Virus record (IMG/VR): IMGVR_UViG_3300021960_011401
Location: 1 to 30,621 of that record
Length of the DNA stretch: 30,621 nucleotides
Source: a virus
Strand: one strand, 5' to 3'
Of the stretch, positions 6,580-15,993 are shown one piece after another. Within the stretch, counting starts at the first letter, position 1. Every line of letters starts with the position of its first letter. The notes under the pieces are model-generated. The model did no database searches. It saw only the letters and a program-made list of their open reading frames with translations, and was not told the origin of the DNA. The position numbers and the translations under genes are program-made.

Positions 6580-6581
6580 AA

Positions 6582-6992
6582 ATGTATATGGATGTTGAGG
6601 AGATTATAGAGCGTTATAGTAATGAACTAAAACCAGAGATTAATATTAATAAGTTAGATCTCGATAATCATCAATCAAAACTACCTTCATTGAAGCATAA
6701 GTGGGCAGCTCGTTATATTAATCACAAACGTAAGCTTATAAAACTCAAGGCCCAGAAACGAACTCTAAGTAATCGATTAGTTTCAAATTACATAGAAAAC
6801 TCCCCAGTTAAAATTAATGTTAATATAGCAGAAAAATCTATACAACAAGATACATCTATATTAGATATTAATAGTAAGATTGAACAAGAAGAATTATTAT
6901 TAGAGTATTTAGAGAAAATACAAAATATAGTTAATAACATTCAATGGGATATTAAAAATTTAATCGAGTTAGAAAAGCTCGAACTACAATGA
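6582..6992 (+). CDS. uvsY: UvsY-like recombination mediator
   Basis: UvsY loads the UvsX recombinase onto gp32-covered single-stranded DNA. The 136-residue length matches T4 UvsY (137). The middle KHKWAARYINHKRKLIKLKAQK aligns by eye with T4 YSKWLNKHSSIKKEMLRIEAQK, sharing the W, K and AQK positions; the C-terminal half is a Leu/Ile helix suited to oligomerisation. It overlaps uvsW by 4 bp. Two in-frame ATGs exist (6582 and 6588); the promoter geometry favours 6588, which would make the protein 134 residues. This is the first gene of the 22-kb replication operon. Sequence identity is low, so the call rests on the pattern plus neighbours. Confidence 0.8.
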   Translation: MYMDVEEIIERYSNELKPEININKLDLDNHQSKLPSLKHKWAARYINHKRKLIKLKAQKRTLSNRLVSNYIENSPVKINVNIAEKSIQQDTSILDINSKIEQEELLLEYLEKIQNIVNNIQWDIKNLIELEKLELQ

Positions 6993-8422
6993 TAGAATTC
7001 GAATATTTAAATAGTAATCAATGTGCGGTAGTTGGCCTTGAGTTTGACGTTATACGAGAGTATTTTAGTATCGAAAACAAAGCTGCAAAATTTCAACGTC
7101 ATGGTAGATCTAGATTTATAAAGGATAGAATATATGCTATAACACCTAAAGGAAAGATGGATATAGGCCTTATAGGAGAAGTTATACGTTATTGCAAACA
7201 ACACTCTATAGATTGGGAAATAAAATCTAAAGTCTTAGAATTATTCAGTCCTAATTTACCTACACCTAAAAATGATTATAAACTTAATTTTGAACTAAGA
7301 GATTATCAACAAGAGATAGTTGATAGATGTATAAACGCAGGAAGAGGTACTGTAGTATTAGCAACTGCTGGTGGTAAGACCCTTACAATGGCGAGCTTGA
7401 TAGAATACTACTATCAAAACGTTAATAAATTTTTTAAAGGATTGATTATAGTACCAGATTTAGGTCTAGTAAATCAAACTCATGGAGATTTTAATGAGTA
7501 TGAAGTAGGCTTCTCCCATTCAATATGGTCAGGTAACAATGAACTCAACAACAATACTAATATTATTATCGCTAACATGGGTATACTACAAAGTGAAAAA
7601 AGCGATATAAAGTGGCTAAAAAATATAGATATACTAATTGTCGATGAGACCCATAAACTTCGCAAAGATAATAAGATTAATAAAATCATTAAAGGTATTC
7701 CAACAACACATAAGTTTGGATTTACTGGAACCCTTCCAGATGAACCTTTAGACAAATGGAACATATTCGGTAAGATCGGACCTAAACTATATGAGAGAAA
7801 AGCATATGAATTAAGAGAAGATAATTATGTAACACCTGCTAAAGTACATATCTTTCAACTTAATTATAATACTATACTTTCAAAGATTTATGACAAGGAA
7901 TCACCTGTTAGTTTCTACCTACAAGAAGGTGAGTATATAAAGACCAATGTTTATAGAAATAATTTTATAAGTAAAATTACATCTCGCTTGGATAATAATA
8001 CTCTTATACTCATTGATTATATAGAACACGGAGAAATATTATTTGAATACCTAACTAAGGCTTGTGAAAATAAAAGAGTATTTTTTATTCAAGGAGATGT
8101 CGAAATTGAAGAGCGTAAAAAAATACAAAACCTTATGGAGACAAATCAGGATATTGTAGTTATAGCTATATCTAAAATATTCTCTACTGGTATTAATATT
8201 AAAAATCTACATTATATTATCTTTGCTAACGGCGGTAAGGCAAAAATAAGAATTATTCAAAGTATAGGTAGGGGTCTACGCTTGCATAAAGATAAGAAGC
8301 AGCTTATAATATTCGATATAGCTGATAATCTTGTATATGGACAACGTCATGTAGAGCAGCGGAAAAAACTTTATAAATCTGAAAATATAAAATATGAGCA
8401 AACCAAGCACTTCGAAAAGTAA
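6989..8422 (+). CDS. uvsW: UvsW-type SF2 recombination helicase
   Basis: A 477-residue superfamily 2 helicase (T4 UvsW is about 500). After an N-terminal domain of about 110 residues come the helicase motifs: Q-like RDYQQEI, Walker A TAGGKT (about 125-130), DETH (about 218-221), GFTGTLPD (motif III), and QSIGRGLR (motif VI) near the C-terminus. UvsW unwinds R-loops and branched DNA, driving the switch from origin- to recombination-dependent replication. Its ATGA start overlaps uvsY and its end overlaps the gp55 gene by 29 bp, so the three are co-translated. Confidence is high. Confidence 0.93.
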   Translation: MIEFEYLNSNQCAVVGLEFDVIREYFSIENKAAKFQRHGRSRFIKDRIYAITPKGKMDIGLIGEVIRYCKQHSIDWEIKSKVLELFSPNLPTPKNDYKLNFELRDYQQEIVDRCINAGRGTVVLATAGGKTLTMASLIEYYYQNVNKFFKGLIIVPDLGLVNQTHGDFNEYEVGFSHSIWSGNNELNNNTNIIIANMGILQSEKSDIKWLKNIDILIVDETHKLRKDNKINKIIKGIPTTHKFGFTGTLPDEPLDKWNIFGKIGPKLYERKAYELREDNYVTPAKVHIFQLNYNTILSKIYDKESPVSFYLQEGEYIKTNVYRNNFISKITSRLDNNTLILIDYIEHGEILFEYLTKACENKRVFFIQGDVEIEERKKIQNLMETNQDIVVIAISKIFSTGINIKNLHYIIFANGGKAKIRIIQSIGRGLRLHKDKKQLIIFDIADNLVYGQRHVEQRKKLYKSENIKYEQTKHFEK

Positions 8423-8840
8423 GAAGAAAGAGTTCTATGTAAATCCTAAAGAGTTTTACAATGAAATCAAAACATTCTATGAGACTGATGATTTAGTTGA
8501 CTCATTAGCTGAATCTGTAAACAAGATTGCTATAGGGTTAAGCTATGCGACTAATTTTATCAATTATACATATAAGGATGAAATGGTCGGGGATGCTGTA
8601 GTTAAGATGTTCACTGCCCTCAAACATAAAAAGTTTAACATTGAATCTCATTCGAATCCCTTTTCATATTTCACCACTATCGCTTATCATGCTTTTATTA
8701 ATAGAATCAAAAAAGAAAAGAGATATAAGCAAACAATCAATGAATATCAAGAAGTAGTTTATGAAGAAACTATGTGTGAAGAAGGTAGTGGTAGAGTGTA
8801 TGTAAAATTACCTGATGAAGAGAGTAATTTTGTTGATTAA
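8394..8840 (+). CDS. 55: Late-transcription sigma factor gp55
   Basis: This is the T4-type late sigma factor, which directs host RNA polymerase to TATAAATA promoters with help from the sliding clamp. The 148-residue protein is shorter than T4 gp55 (185). The sigma region 2-like part is clear: DEMVGDAVVKMF (about 62-73) and NPFSYFTTIAYHAFINRIKKEKR (about 88-110), the signature block of the gp55 family. The C-terminus ends DEESNFVD, acidic-hydrophobic, in the place where T4 gp55 has its clamp-binding tail. The start overlaps uvsW by 29 bp and the stop shares a base with the gene 47 ATG. The late-type boxes in this window are its expected targets. Confidence 0.9.
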   Translation: MSKPSTSKSKKKEFYVNPKEFYNEIKTFYETDDLVDSLAESVNKIAIGLSYATNFINYTYKDEMVGDAVVKMFTALKHKKFNIESHSNPFSYFTTIAYHAFINRIKKEKRYKQTINEYQEVVYEETMCEEGSGRVYVKLPDEESNFVD

Positions 8841-9862
8841 TGAACAATCGTATAGCATTTTTTACGGATCTTCATCTTGGTGTTCACCAAAATAGTGAAA
8901 AGTGGCTCACTATCGCTCATAAGTGGGCTAAGTGGTACAAAGAAGAACTCGAGAGTCACAACATAGATGAAATAGTATTTGGAGGGGATTTCTTTCATTA
9001 CAGAGATGAGGTTAATGTAAAGTGTTTACATACCGCTAATTTAATTTTAGATCTATTTAAAGATTTTAAAATTACGATGATTACCGGTAATCACGATTCT
9101 TATTATAAAGATAATAGTACAGTTAATTCCTTATCTATTCTTAATTCTAAAAATAATATTAAAATTATTGATGAACCGGAATTAATAAAAATAAAAGGTA
9201 AGAATCTAATGATGTGCCCCTGGGGTACAGAGATTGAAGATATCCAACCAGCTGATATTATTTTTGGTCACTTCGAGATTCAAAACTTCAAATATAATAA
9301 CTACAAAGTATGTGAATCTGGTTTTAATTCAAAAGATCTGTTAAATAAAACCGATCTAATATTCTCCGGTCATTTTCACAAAAGAGAAGAGAGGAAATAT
9401 GATAATGGTACTATAATATATGCAGGTAATACGTTTGAGATGGATTTCGGTGATATAAATGATAGAAAGGGATTCTATATTATTGATTTAGATAAATTAG
9501 ATTTTGAGTTTATACCTAATAATATTTCTCCAGAGCATGTTAAAATAAAAACAAGTCAAATTACTGATCTTCCAAAGTATAAAGATAAACTAGATAATAT
9601 TATACTTAAACTTTATGTCGATAATGATATTAGAATTAAAGATCTAGATACTATTATTGCAAAGGTTAATACATATAATCCAGTAGATTTAACAGTAGAC
9701 TATCTTTATAAGTTTAATCCTGAAGACAACCTATTTACTAATGAGTTATCTGATTTGAATACTAGAGAATGTATTATAGAATATATTGAAAATACAATAG
9801 ATGATGAATACAAAGTAGATGTAATTAAAAAGACAATTGAAATATATAAGCAATTTGTATGA
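8840..9862 (+). CDS. 47: Recombination nuclease subunit gp47 (Mre11/SbcD-like)
   Basis: The 340-residue length matches T4 gp47 (339). The metallophosphoesterase motifs are complete and ordered: FTDLHLG (8-14), GGDFFHYRDEV (about 48-58), TGNHDSY (about 81-87), GHFEI and GHFHKRE (about 176-182). With gp46 it forms the Mre11-Rad50-type complex that resects DNA ends and host DNA. The next gene begins within its stop (ATGA), so subunits are coupled. The distal third is the AT-rich C-terminal cap, with no catalytic motifs. Confidence 0.95.
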   Translation: MNNRIAFFTDLHLGVHQNSEKWLTIAHKWAKWYKEELESHNIDEIVFGGDFFHYRDEVNVKCLHTANLILDLFKDFKITMITGNHDSYYKDNSTVNSLSILNSKNNIKIIDEPELIKIKGKNLMMCPWGTEIEDIQPADIIFGHFEIQNFKYNNYKVCESGFNSKDLLNKTDLIFSGHFHKREERKYDNGTIIYAGNTFEMDFGDINDRKGFYIIDLDKLDFEFIPNNISPEHVKIKTSQITDLPKYKDKLDNIILKLYVDNDIRIKDLDTIIAKVNTYNPVDLTVDYLYKFNPEDNLFTNELSDLNTRECIIEYIENTIDDEYKVDVIKKTIEIYKQFV

Positions 9863-11670
9863 AGCACGTTAATTTTAATTCTATAAAACTCAAAAACTTT
9901 CTATCTGTCGGTAATGATTTAGTTGAAGTTAATTTTAAAACAGGTATTAGTATAATCACTGGTACTAACAAGGATAAACTTGATCGACGAAATGGGGTAG
10001 GTAAAAGTACTATAGCTGATAGTATCCACTTTGCTATCTTCGGGGAGACAATAAGGGAAATACCTAAGGGTAACATTGTTAATAATATTACACAAAAGGG
10101 GACATACGTAGAGCTCTCATTCTCTATAACAGAGGGTCAAGATGTAAATCATTATAAAATTATAAGAACACTTAAACCTACTAAATGCTTTTTATATATA
10201 AATGATGAAGATAAAACTGAGAGTACTATAATTAATACAACAAGTAGAATTAAAGAGTTGTTATCAGCTTCTGCAGAACTATTTCAGAATTGTGTTATTA
10301 TGTCTCTTAATACAACTTTACCTTTTATGGCTCAAAAAAAGGTAGAAAAAAGAAAATTTATTGAAGGTATACTTAAGTTAGAAGTATTCTCTCAAATGCT
10401 TCAAGTAGCAAGAACTGAGCATAATGATGTATTAAGGGATTATGAATCAGTGAATAAGGAATTGGTACATCAGAATAATTATAAAGATATAACTGTTAAA
10501 CAATTAGAGGATAAAAAAGAAGAGAATAACAATAAAATTGATAGATGTAATTTAGATATTAATCGTAAAAATAAAAAGATTATAACACTACAAGATCAAA
10601 TAACCGAACCAGATCTAAAATTAGTTGAATCTATACGAGAAAAGAAAATTGATTTTGATGATAAAGTATCAGAAATACAAAAAACTATAGACAATTTTCA
10701 TCTCAAAAGAATGGGTTATGAAGCTGAAATAAAAATGTATAAAAAAACATACAGTAGTATAGGTACTGATTTATCTAAGTGTCCTGTATGTTTACATGAG
10801 ATATCGTCAGACGATAGAACGCATATAGAAAAAGAAAAAAATAAGATAACTAATGACATTAAAGCAAGAGAAGAAGATATAAAAGACATATATATACAGA
10901 TAGATAATTTAAAGGATAGAAAGTCTACATTTATATCTGAGTCTGATAAATGTAAATCATTTCTTAAAGAATGTCTAGCTGCTGTTGAATCTAATAAGAG
11001 AGTAAAATCTACTATAGACGATTTAAAAGAAGAGATTGCAGAGATTAATAAAGAGATAGCTAGTATAAATGATACATCAGCTAATTATAGTGATTTAAAC
11101 GTTCAGTTAGAAAAATATTCTAAAGAAGTATCTATATTAGGCGAGCAAGTTGAAATACTATCTAAAAATAATAAGATTCTAGAGTTTGTTAAATTTATAC
11201 TATCTGAAGAAGGAGTCAAATCTTACATAGTAAAGAAAATACTAAACATACTTAATAATAGACTTCTATATTACTTAGATAAAATGGATGCAAATTGTGT
11301 TTGTAAGTTTAATGAATTTTTTGAAGAAGAGATTAAAAATGATAAAGGTCAAGAATGTTCTTATTTTAATTTTTCAGGCGCAGAACGTAAAAATATAGAT
11401 CTTGCATGTCTGTTTACTTTTATGGATATAAGGCGAATGCAGGGAGATGTATCTTATAATTTAGTTATGTTTGATGAATTACTGGATTCATCTTTGGATG
11501 AAAAAGGAGTAGAACTTGTCATTAAGATCCTTAAAGAACGAGTAGATCAATATAAAGAAGGTATTTATATAATTTCTCATAGGAAAGAATCCACTAAAGA
11601 GAGTTCTGGGGAAGTAATTTATCTTGAAAAAAGCAATGGAATTACCCGACGGGTAGAATATAATAATTAA
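9859..11670 (+). CDS. 46: Recombination nuclease subunit gp46 (Rad50/SbcC-like)
   Basis: A 603-residue SMC-type ATPase (T4 gp46 is 560). Walker A is RNGVGKST at about residues 48-55. A long coiled coil surrounds a zinc hook C308-P-V-C311. At the C-terminus come the signature NFSGAERKNIDLA, Walker B LVMFDELLDSSLD, and the switch His in YIISHRKES. It partners gp47 for double-strand end resection. The slightly greater length lies in the coiled coil. It is followed after 1 nt by a glycosyltransferase gene rather than the clamp genes found here in T4. Confidence 0.95.
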   Translation: MKHVNFNSIKLKNFLSVGNDLVEVNFKTGISIITGTNKDKLDRRNGVGKSTIADSIHFAIFGETIREIPKGNIVNNITQKGTYVELSFSITEGQDVNHYKIIRTLKPTKCFLYINDEDKTESTIINTTSRIKELLSASAELFQNCVIMSLNTTLPFMAQKKVEKRKFIEGILKLEVFSQMLQVARTEHNDVLRDYESVNKELVHQNNYKDITVKQLEDKKEENNNKIDRCNLDINRKNKKIITLQDQITEPDLKLVESIREKKIDFDDKVSEIQKTIDNFHLKRMGYEAEIKMYKKTYSSIGTDLSKCPVCLHEISSDDRTHIEKEKNKITNDIKAREEDIKDIYIQIDNLKDRKSTFISESDKCKSFLKECLAAVESNKRVKSTIDDLKEEIAEINKEIASINDTSANYSDLNVQLEKYSKEVSILGEQVEILSKNNKILEFVKFILSEEGVKSYIVKKILNILNNRLLYYLDKMDANCVCKFNEFFEEEIKNDKGQECSYFNFSGAERKNIDLACLFTFMDIRRMQGDVSYNLVMFDELLDSSLDEKGVELVIKILKERVDQYKEGIYIISHRKESTKESSGEVIYLEKSNGITRRVEYNN

Positions 11671-11671
11671 T

Positions 11672-12901
11672 ATGCTTTCTCCTTTTAATGTCGTAAGCCG
11701 CAAACCTTTTAGTGGGATAGAGCCCGCTAGTGTGTTAGGTAATATTAACACAAAGCTATACAAGCCAGCTGCGCAACCGAAGCAAAACGATCTCAGTCGG
11801 GTTTTAAATTTCTATGCAGATTACTCTGGCTGTGGTCATTGGCGTATGATCTGGCCTGAGAGTCTGTTAAGAGTTAATCAGTCCTTTAATATATCTGGTG
11901 GTACAGTTATGATCGCTGACCCTAATTTCTACGCAGATGTAAAAGCTATCAGAATTCAAAGACAAGCTACTGAATCTCAAAAGCAGTTCATGTCTTTTGT
12001 GAAAAAAATAAAGGAACAACAAACTGATAAAATGAATATTATTTATGAAATTGATGATATTATTTTTATTGAAGATATTCCTGAGTATAATAAATTTAGA
12101 ACCGCTTTTGATAATCCTAAGGTAAGACAAACCTCTATGGAGATAATGCTCATGGCTGATGAGATGACTGTTACTAATCAGTACATGAAAGATTACTTCA
12201 AAGATAAAACAGGTCACGAGCAAGTGACTGTTATTCCTAATTTTGTTCCTAAGTTTTGGATGGATAGATTCTATGAAAAAACTATAGTATCGAAAAACTA
12301 CGAAGATAATATCAAAAAACCAAGAATATTATATTGTGGTTCTGGAGCTCATTTTGATGTAGATTCGAGAGTAAAACATAGAGATGATTTCGAGCATGTT
12401 AATGATGTAATTAGAAAGACTGTTAATGATTTCCAATGGGTTTTCTTTGGAGGCTATCCTGCTCCGTTGAGGGATCTAATACAATCCGGTAAGATAGAGT
12501 TTCACTCATGGGAAACCCTTATGAGCTATCCGTATAAAATTCAAGCCCTGAAACCTCAATTAATATATGCACCGCTTGCGGATAATAATTTCAATAAAGC
12601 GAAAAGTGATTTGAAATTTATTGAAGGTTGCTGCATGGGCATACCAACAATTTGTCAAGATATTGTTACATACTCTAATGCGTTTTATAAGTTTAAAACA
12701 GGACCTGAGCTTATAGATCAGATTAAGTATCTAACTAAAGATCGTAAGAAGTATATAGCTGAAAGTAAGAAAGCGCGTAGATACGGAGAAACTAGGTGGC
12801 TAGAAGATAATATTTCATTTTACGAAGAACTCTACAAATACCCTTACGGTCACCCAAGCCGAACAAATATTAATAAATTGAACAATATAGTTGTAAAATA
12901 A
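11672..12901 (+). CDS. GT-B (GT4-like) glycosyltransferase
   Basis: A 409-residue predicted cytosolic glycosyltransferase. It starts with a substrate-side region (NFYADYSGCGHWRMIWPE), then YEIDDIIF (about 126-133), VTVIPNFVP at the domain junction, LYCGSG opening the second Rossmann domain, and DLKFIEGCCMGIPTI (about 314-328) where GT4 enzymes bind the nucleotide sugar (ExxxxGxP-like). No membrane segment is present. Similar genes occur among T4-like phage replication genes, but the acceptor is unknown: modified DNA, host glycan or virion protein are all possible. It sits between gp46 and DNA polymerase, which makes a DNA-related acceptor worth considering. Confidence 0.8.
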   Translation: MLSPFNVVSRKPFSGIEPASVLGNINTKLYKPAAQPKQNDLSRVLNFYADYSGCGHWRMIWPESLLRVNQSFNISGGTVMIADPNFYADVKAIRIQRQATESQKQFMSFVKKIKEQQTDKMNIIYEIDDIIFIEDIPEYNKFRTAFDNPKVRQTSMEIMLMADEMTVTNQYMKDYFKDKTGHEQVTVIPNFVPKFWMDRFYEKTIVSKNYEDNIKKPRILYCGSGAHFDVDSRVKHRDDFEHVNDVIRKTVNDFQWVFFGGYPAPLRDLIQSGKIEFHSWETLMSYPYKIQALKPQLIYAPLADNNFNKAKSDLKFIEGCCMGIPTICQDIVTYSNAFYKFKTGPELIDQIKYLTKDRKKYIAESKKARRYGETRWLEDNISFYEELYKYPYGHPSRTNINKLNNIVVK

Positions 12902-12925
12902 CGGAAACCTTCTATACTATCTTAT

Positions 12926-15604
12926 ATGTATAGAGGATTAAGCTACATGCCGCATGAACGTAAAATGCGGCTCTTTACGTGGTCGGAGGATGGTGAGCGC
13001 ATTACAACAGATGTAGGTTACCATCCTTATTTTTATTACGAAACTAATAATAAAAGACTACAATCTGCTACTTCTTTGTATGGTACTAAACTTAGACAGA
13101 TAGTTTGTCGCTCAGAAAAAGAAAGACGGGATAAAATCAAAGATATGGGTATTGATCGTATCTTTGAAAATATAACCCCATACCAACAATTCCTGATAGA
13201 TCAATATTGGGAAAAAAATGAAGATGAAGAATTTAATAAATATCCTCTCAAAAATTGGTTTTTTGATATCGAGGTTTATTCTCCTGATGAGTTTCCTAGA
13301 CCAGAAGACGCTAAGTTTCCTATTAATATTATTACTATTTATGATACTATAGAGAAACACTATTATTCATGGGGTCTAGGCCCTTATGTACCAGAAACAG
13401 ATGACGTAACATATGTTAATTGCGATAACGAGAAAGACCTATTGTGGAACTTTCTTAATTTTTATCGTAAAGATCCGCCAGATATTTTATCGGGATGGAA
13501 TAGTGAGACTTTTGATATTCCTTATGTTATAAATAGATTAGATAATATATTTGGAGAAGATGTTCGTAATATGATTTCTCCTATGAACGAAGAATTACGA
13601 CGACCAGTATATGCTCGTCAGTTTATGGGTTCCTTTGGTAGGGAACAAACCAAGTATATTGTTGAAGGTATAAGTATGCTTGATTATCTTGATATTTATA
13701 AAACTTTCTCTGTAGGTCAAAGAGATAGTTACAAACTTGATTCAATTGGAGAATACGAGGGAGTAGGTAGAAAGATTAATACTAATAATACTAACCTAGC
13801 AACTCTTGCAGAGAAAGATTGGAAGACATTTGTTGATTATAATATTCAGGACGTTACTCTTCTTGCTAAATTAGATGAGAAGCTTCAATTCCTAGGCCTA
13901 GTAAGGATGTTATCTTATGTTGGATTAACTCCCTTCAACGCTGCGCTTGGTACTATCAGTACAGTAAACGGTCGCGCGATTATACAAGCACGTAAAGGAG
14001 ATGACCCGCGGGTTATACCTACATTTATTAAGGATACTTCTCGTTCTGAAAAATATGAGGGGGCATATGTAGGGGAACCACAAAGAGGATTTAAGGAGAA
14101 TATAATCTCTTTCGATGCTAACTCACTATATCCTTCTACAATGATTACTTTGAATCTAAGTCCTGAGACTAAGTTTGGAGCTATTACATTTACTGATGAT
14201 ACTCATGTGCATGTTAAATCTGTAAATAATGAGGATTTTAAATTTACGAAACCCAATTTTATTAAATGGGCTCAAAAGAATAAAATAGCTATAACAAAAG
14301 CTCGCAAACTCTTCTTTCAAGAACCTATTGGTATCTTTCCTGCAATATCTAAACATTTCTACAATATCAGAAAAGAGAAAAAACAGCTCATGTACAAGTT
14401 AAAGAAAGAGCTGACCAATCTCAAAAATACAGTAGATAATATTACTGATAAAAAAGAGAAAGAGATAGCTGAAAAGAGGCTACAAGAACTTCCAGTTAAG
14501 ATTAATCAAGCTCATATTTATCAATTAACTTTAAAGATTCTTATTAATCGTATATATGGTTATTTTGGTAATAAACATTCGCAAATGGGGGATGGTGATA
14601 TTGCACGATCAATTACTCTTACTGGTCAAGAAGTTATTAAACAAAGTAATGTAATCTTACGGAACTATATTACAGAAAATACTGACCTAACAGAAGAAGA
14701 TCTTAACAAAGATAATCCTGTTTTATATAATGATACTGATTCCAGTTATGTAACTATAACCCCGTTGCTCAAACATTTAAATATTCCGTTGTACATAGAA
14801 GCTCATTCCCCTGCTACTAATAATATTGTAGTTAAGCCTGAGGTTTATGATTTAGTACAAGATATAGAAGATTATCTAAATGTACATATAGAGCAATGGG
14901 CAAGAAAATCTCTTAATACTATAAGACCTGAGTTTGTATTTAAGAGAGAGTCTATTTGCGATAAAGGGATGTTTTTGCAAAAGAAAAGGTATGTACTTCA
15001 TAAACTAGATGACGAAGGAGACCCATGCAATACATTCAAATATACTGGGGTAGAAGTTGTTCGTACGACAATGCCAGATCCTGTTAAGCCGCATGTGAAG
15101 GGTATAATCGAGAATATGATTATGACTGGGGATGAGTCTAAGACGAATGAAATGTTTGAAAAGGTATATAATTTATATTCTAGCTTACCTATTGAAGATA
15201 TTGCTTTTGTTATGGGTATTAAAGATTACGATAAATATGCAATCAAAGCTAATTCATTTTCTATAGGTAAAGGTACCCCTATACACGTTAAGTCTTCTAT
15301 CTTTTATAATGAATTACTAGAAGAGTTTAATCTTACTGGTATACATGAGAAAATAGGTTCCGGGGATAAAGTACGTTACTTTTATGTACAACAACCAAAT
15401 AAGTATGGTTGTAATAGCTTAGCGTTTAAATATAATTTACCTGAAGAGTTTAAGCACTTGTTCCTAATTGATCATGAAAAGATGTTTGAAAAGACTATTT
15501 TTAAAGTTATAGAACGTTTCTATGAATCAGTAAAGTGGAAGCCATACAAACCAGGAGAAGCATATCAAACAGATTTATTTGACTTTTTTAGTATTAGCCG
15601 TTGA
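12926..15604 (+). CDS. 43: Family B DNA polymerase gp43
   Basis: An 892-residue replicative polymerase (T4 gp43 is 898). Exonuclease motifs: D114-I-E116 in WFFDIEVYS, GWNSETFDIPYV, and DYNIQDVTLLAKLDE. Polymerase motifs: A, SFDANSLYPSTM; B, KILINRIYGYFGN; C, YNDTDSSY. All catalytic residues are intact, so it should be proofreading-proficient. The C-terminus TDLFDFFSISR is a clamp-binding peptide like that of T4 gp43 (LFDMF). The start at 12926 is preceded by TATACT plus 7 nt and no Shine-Dalgarno site; upstream lie 24 non-coding bases. It is uninterrupted, with no intron or intein. Confidence 0.98.
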   Translation: MYRGLSYMPHERKMRLFTWSEDGERITTDVGYHPYFYYETNNKRLQSATSLYGTKLRQIVCRSEKERRDKIKDMGIDRIFENITPYQQFLIDQYWEKNEDEEFNKYPLKNWFFDIEVYSPDEFPRPEDAKFPINIITIYDTIEKHYYSWGLGPYVPETDDVTYVNCDNEKDLLWNFLNFYRKDPPDILSGWNSETFDIPYVINRLDNIFGEDVRNMISPMNEELRRPVYARQFMGSFGREQTKYIVEGISMLDYLDIYKTFSVGQRDSYKLDSIGEYEGVGRKINTNNTNLATLAEKDWKTFVDYNIQDVTLLAKLDEKLQFLGLVRMLSYVGLTPFNAALGTISTVNGRAIIQARKGDDPRVIPTFIKDTSRSEKYEGAYVGEPQRGFKENIISFDANSLYPSTMITLNLSPETKFGAITFTDDTHVHVKSVNNEDFKFTKPNFIKWAQKNKIAITKARKLFFQEPIGIFPAISKHFYNIRKEKKQLMYKLKKELTNLKNTVDNITDKKEKEIAEKRLQELPVKINQAHIYQLTLKILINRIYGYFGNKHSQMGDGDIARSITLTGQEVIKQSNVILRNYITENTDLTEEDLNKDNPVLYNDTDSSYVTITPLLKHLNIPLYIEAHSPATNNIVVKPEVYDLVQDIEDYLNVHIEQWARKSLNTIRPEFVFKRESICDKGMFLQKKRYVLHKLDDEGDPCNTFKYTGVEVVRTTMPDPVKPHVKGIIENMIMTGDESKTNEMFEKVYNLYSSLPIEDIAFVMGIKDYDKYAIKANSFSIGKGTPIHVKSSIFYNELLEEFNLTGIHEKIGSGDKVRYFYVQQPNKYGCNSLAFKYNLPEEFKHLFLIDHEKMFEKTIFKVIERFYESVKWKPYKPGEAYQTDLFDFFSISR

Positions 15605-15634
15605 TAACTAAAATAAGTATACTATTATATTTTT

Positions 15635-15991
15635 ATGTACGACGAATATAAAATTGTTGTTTATAATGACGGTATTGGAAGGACTTGTTTTGGAGAAGTA
15701 TTAGAAGAAACTGATACTACTTTAAAACTCAAAGACCCTGCAATGATTATGGTTACGCCTAATGAATCAGGACAGATGAAAGTCGATGTTATTCCTCTTT
15801 TCTTCGGTGAGTTTATTGTTCCAGGGGAAGATGGTTCCAAACAATGTGTGTTTAATATTAATAAAAATAATGTATCAGTAATTGAAGTAAATCTTACTGA
15901 AAGTATTACTAAACACTACTTCACTAAGATTAATATTAAAGAGACCAAAGAAACAGATACTACTCCAGATATTAAATTATTTGAAGATTAA
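15635..15991 (+). CDS. Small beta-rich protein, possibly Sm-like
   Basis: A 118-residue protein with alternating strand pattern: YKIVVYNDGIGRTCFGEVLEETDTT...KLKDPAMIMV is reminiscent of an Sm/LSm barrel (short strand, G, then a strand after the turn). The C-terminal 25 residues are charged and probably disordered (TKETDTTPDIKLFED). It occupies the slot where T4 has the polymerase-neighbour regulator regA, but shows no RegA similarity. RNA binding would fit an Sm-like fold, but this is inference from pattern only. TATTAT lies 6 nt before its ATG; it is followed 2 nt later by uvsX. Confidence 0.6.
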   Translation: MYDEYKIVVYNDGIGRTCFGEVLEETDTTLKLKDPAMIMVTPNESGQMKVDVIPLFFGEFIVPGEDGSKQCVFNINKNNVSVIEVNLTESITKHYFTKINIKETKETDTTPDIKLFED

Positions 15992-15993
15992 TT

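Noticed and set aside
11643-11655. TACCCG-A-CGGGTA at the gp46 end
   Set aside because: A one-base loop cannot form a stable hairpin without opening the stem, and there is no T tract.
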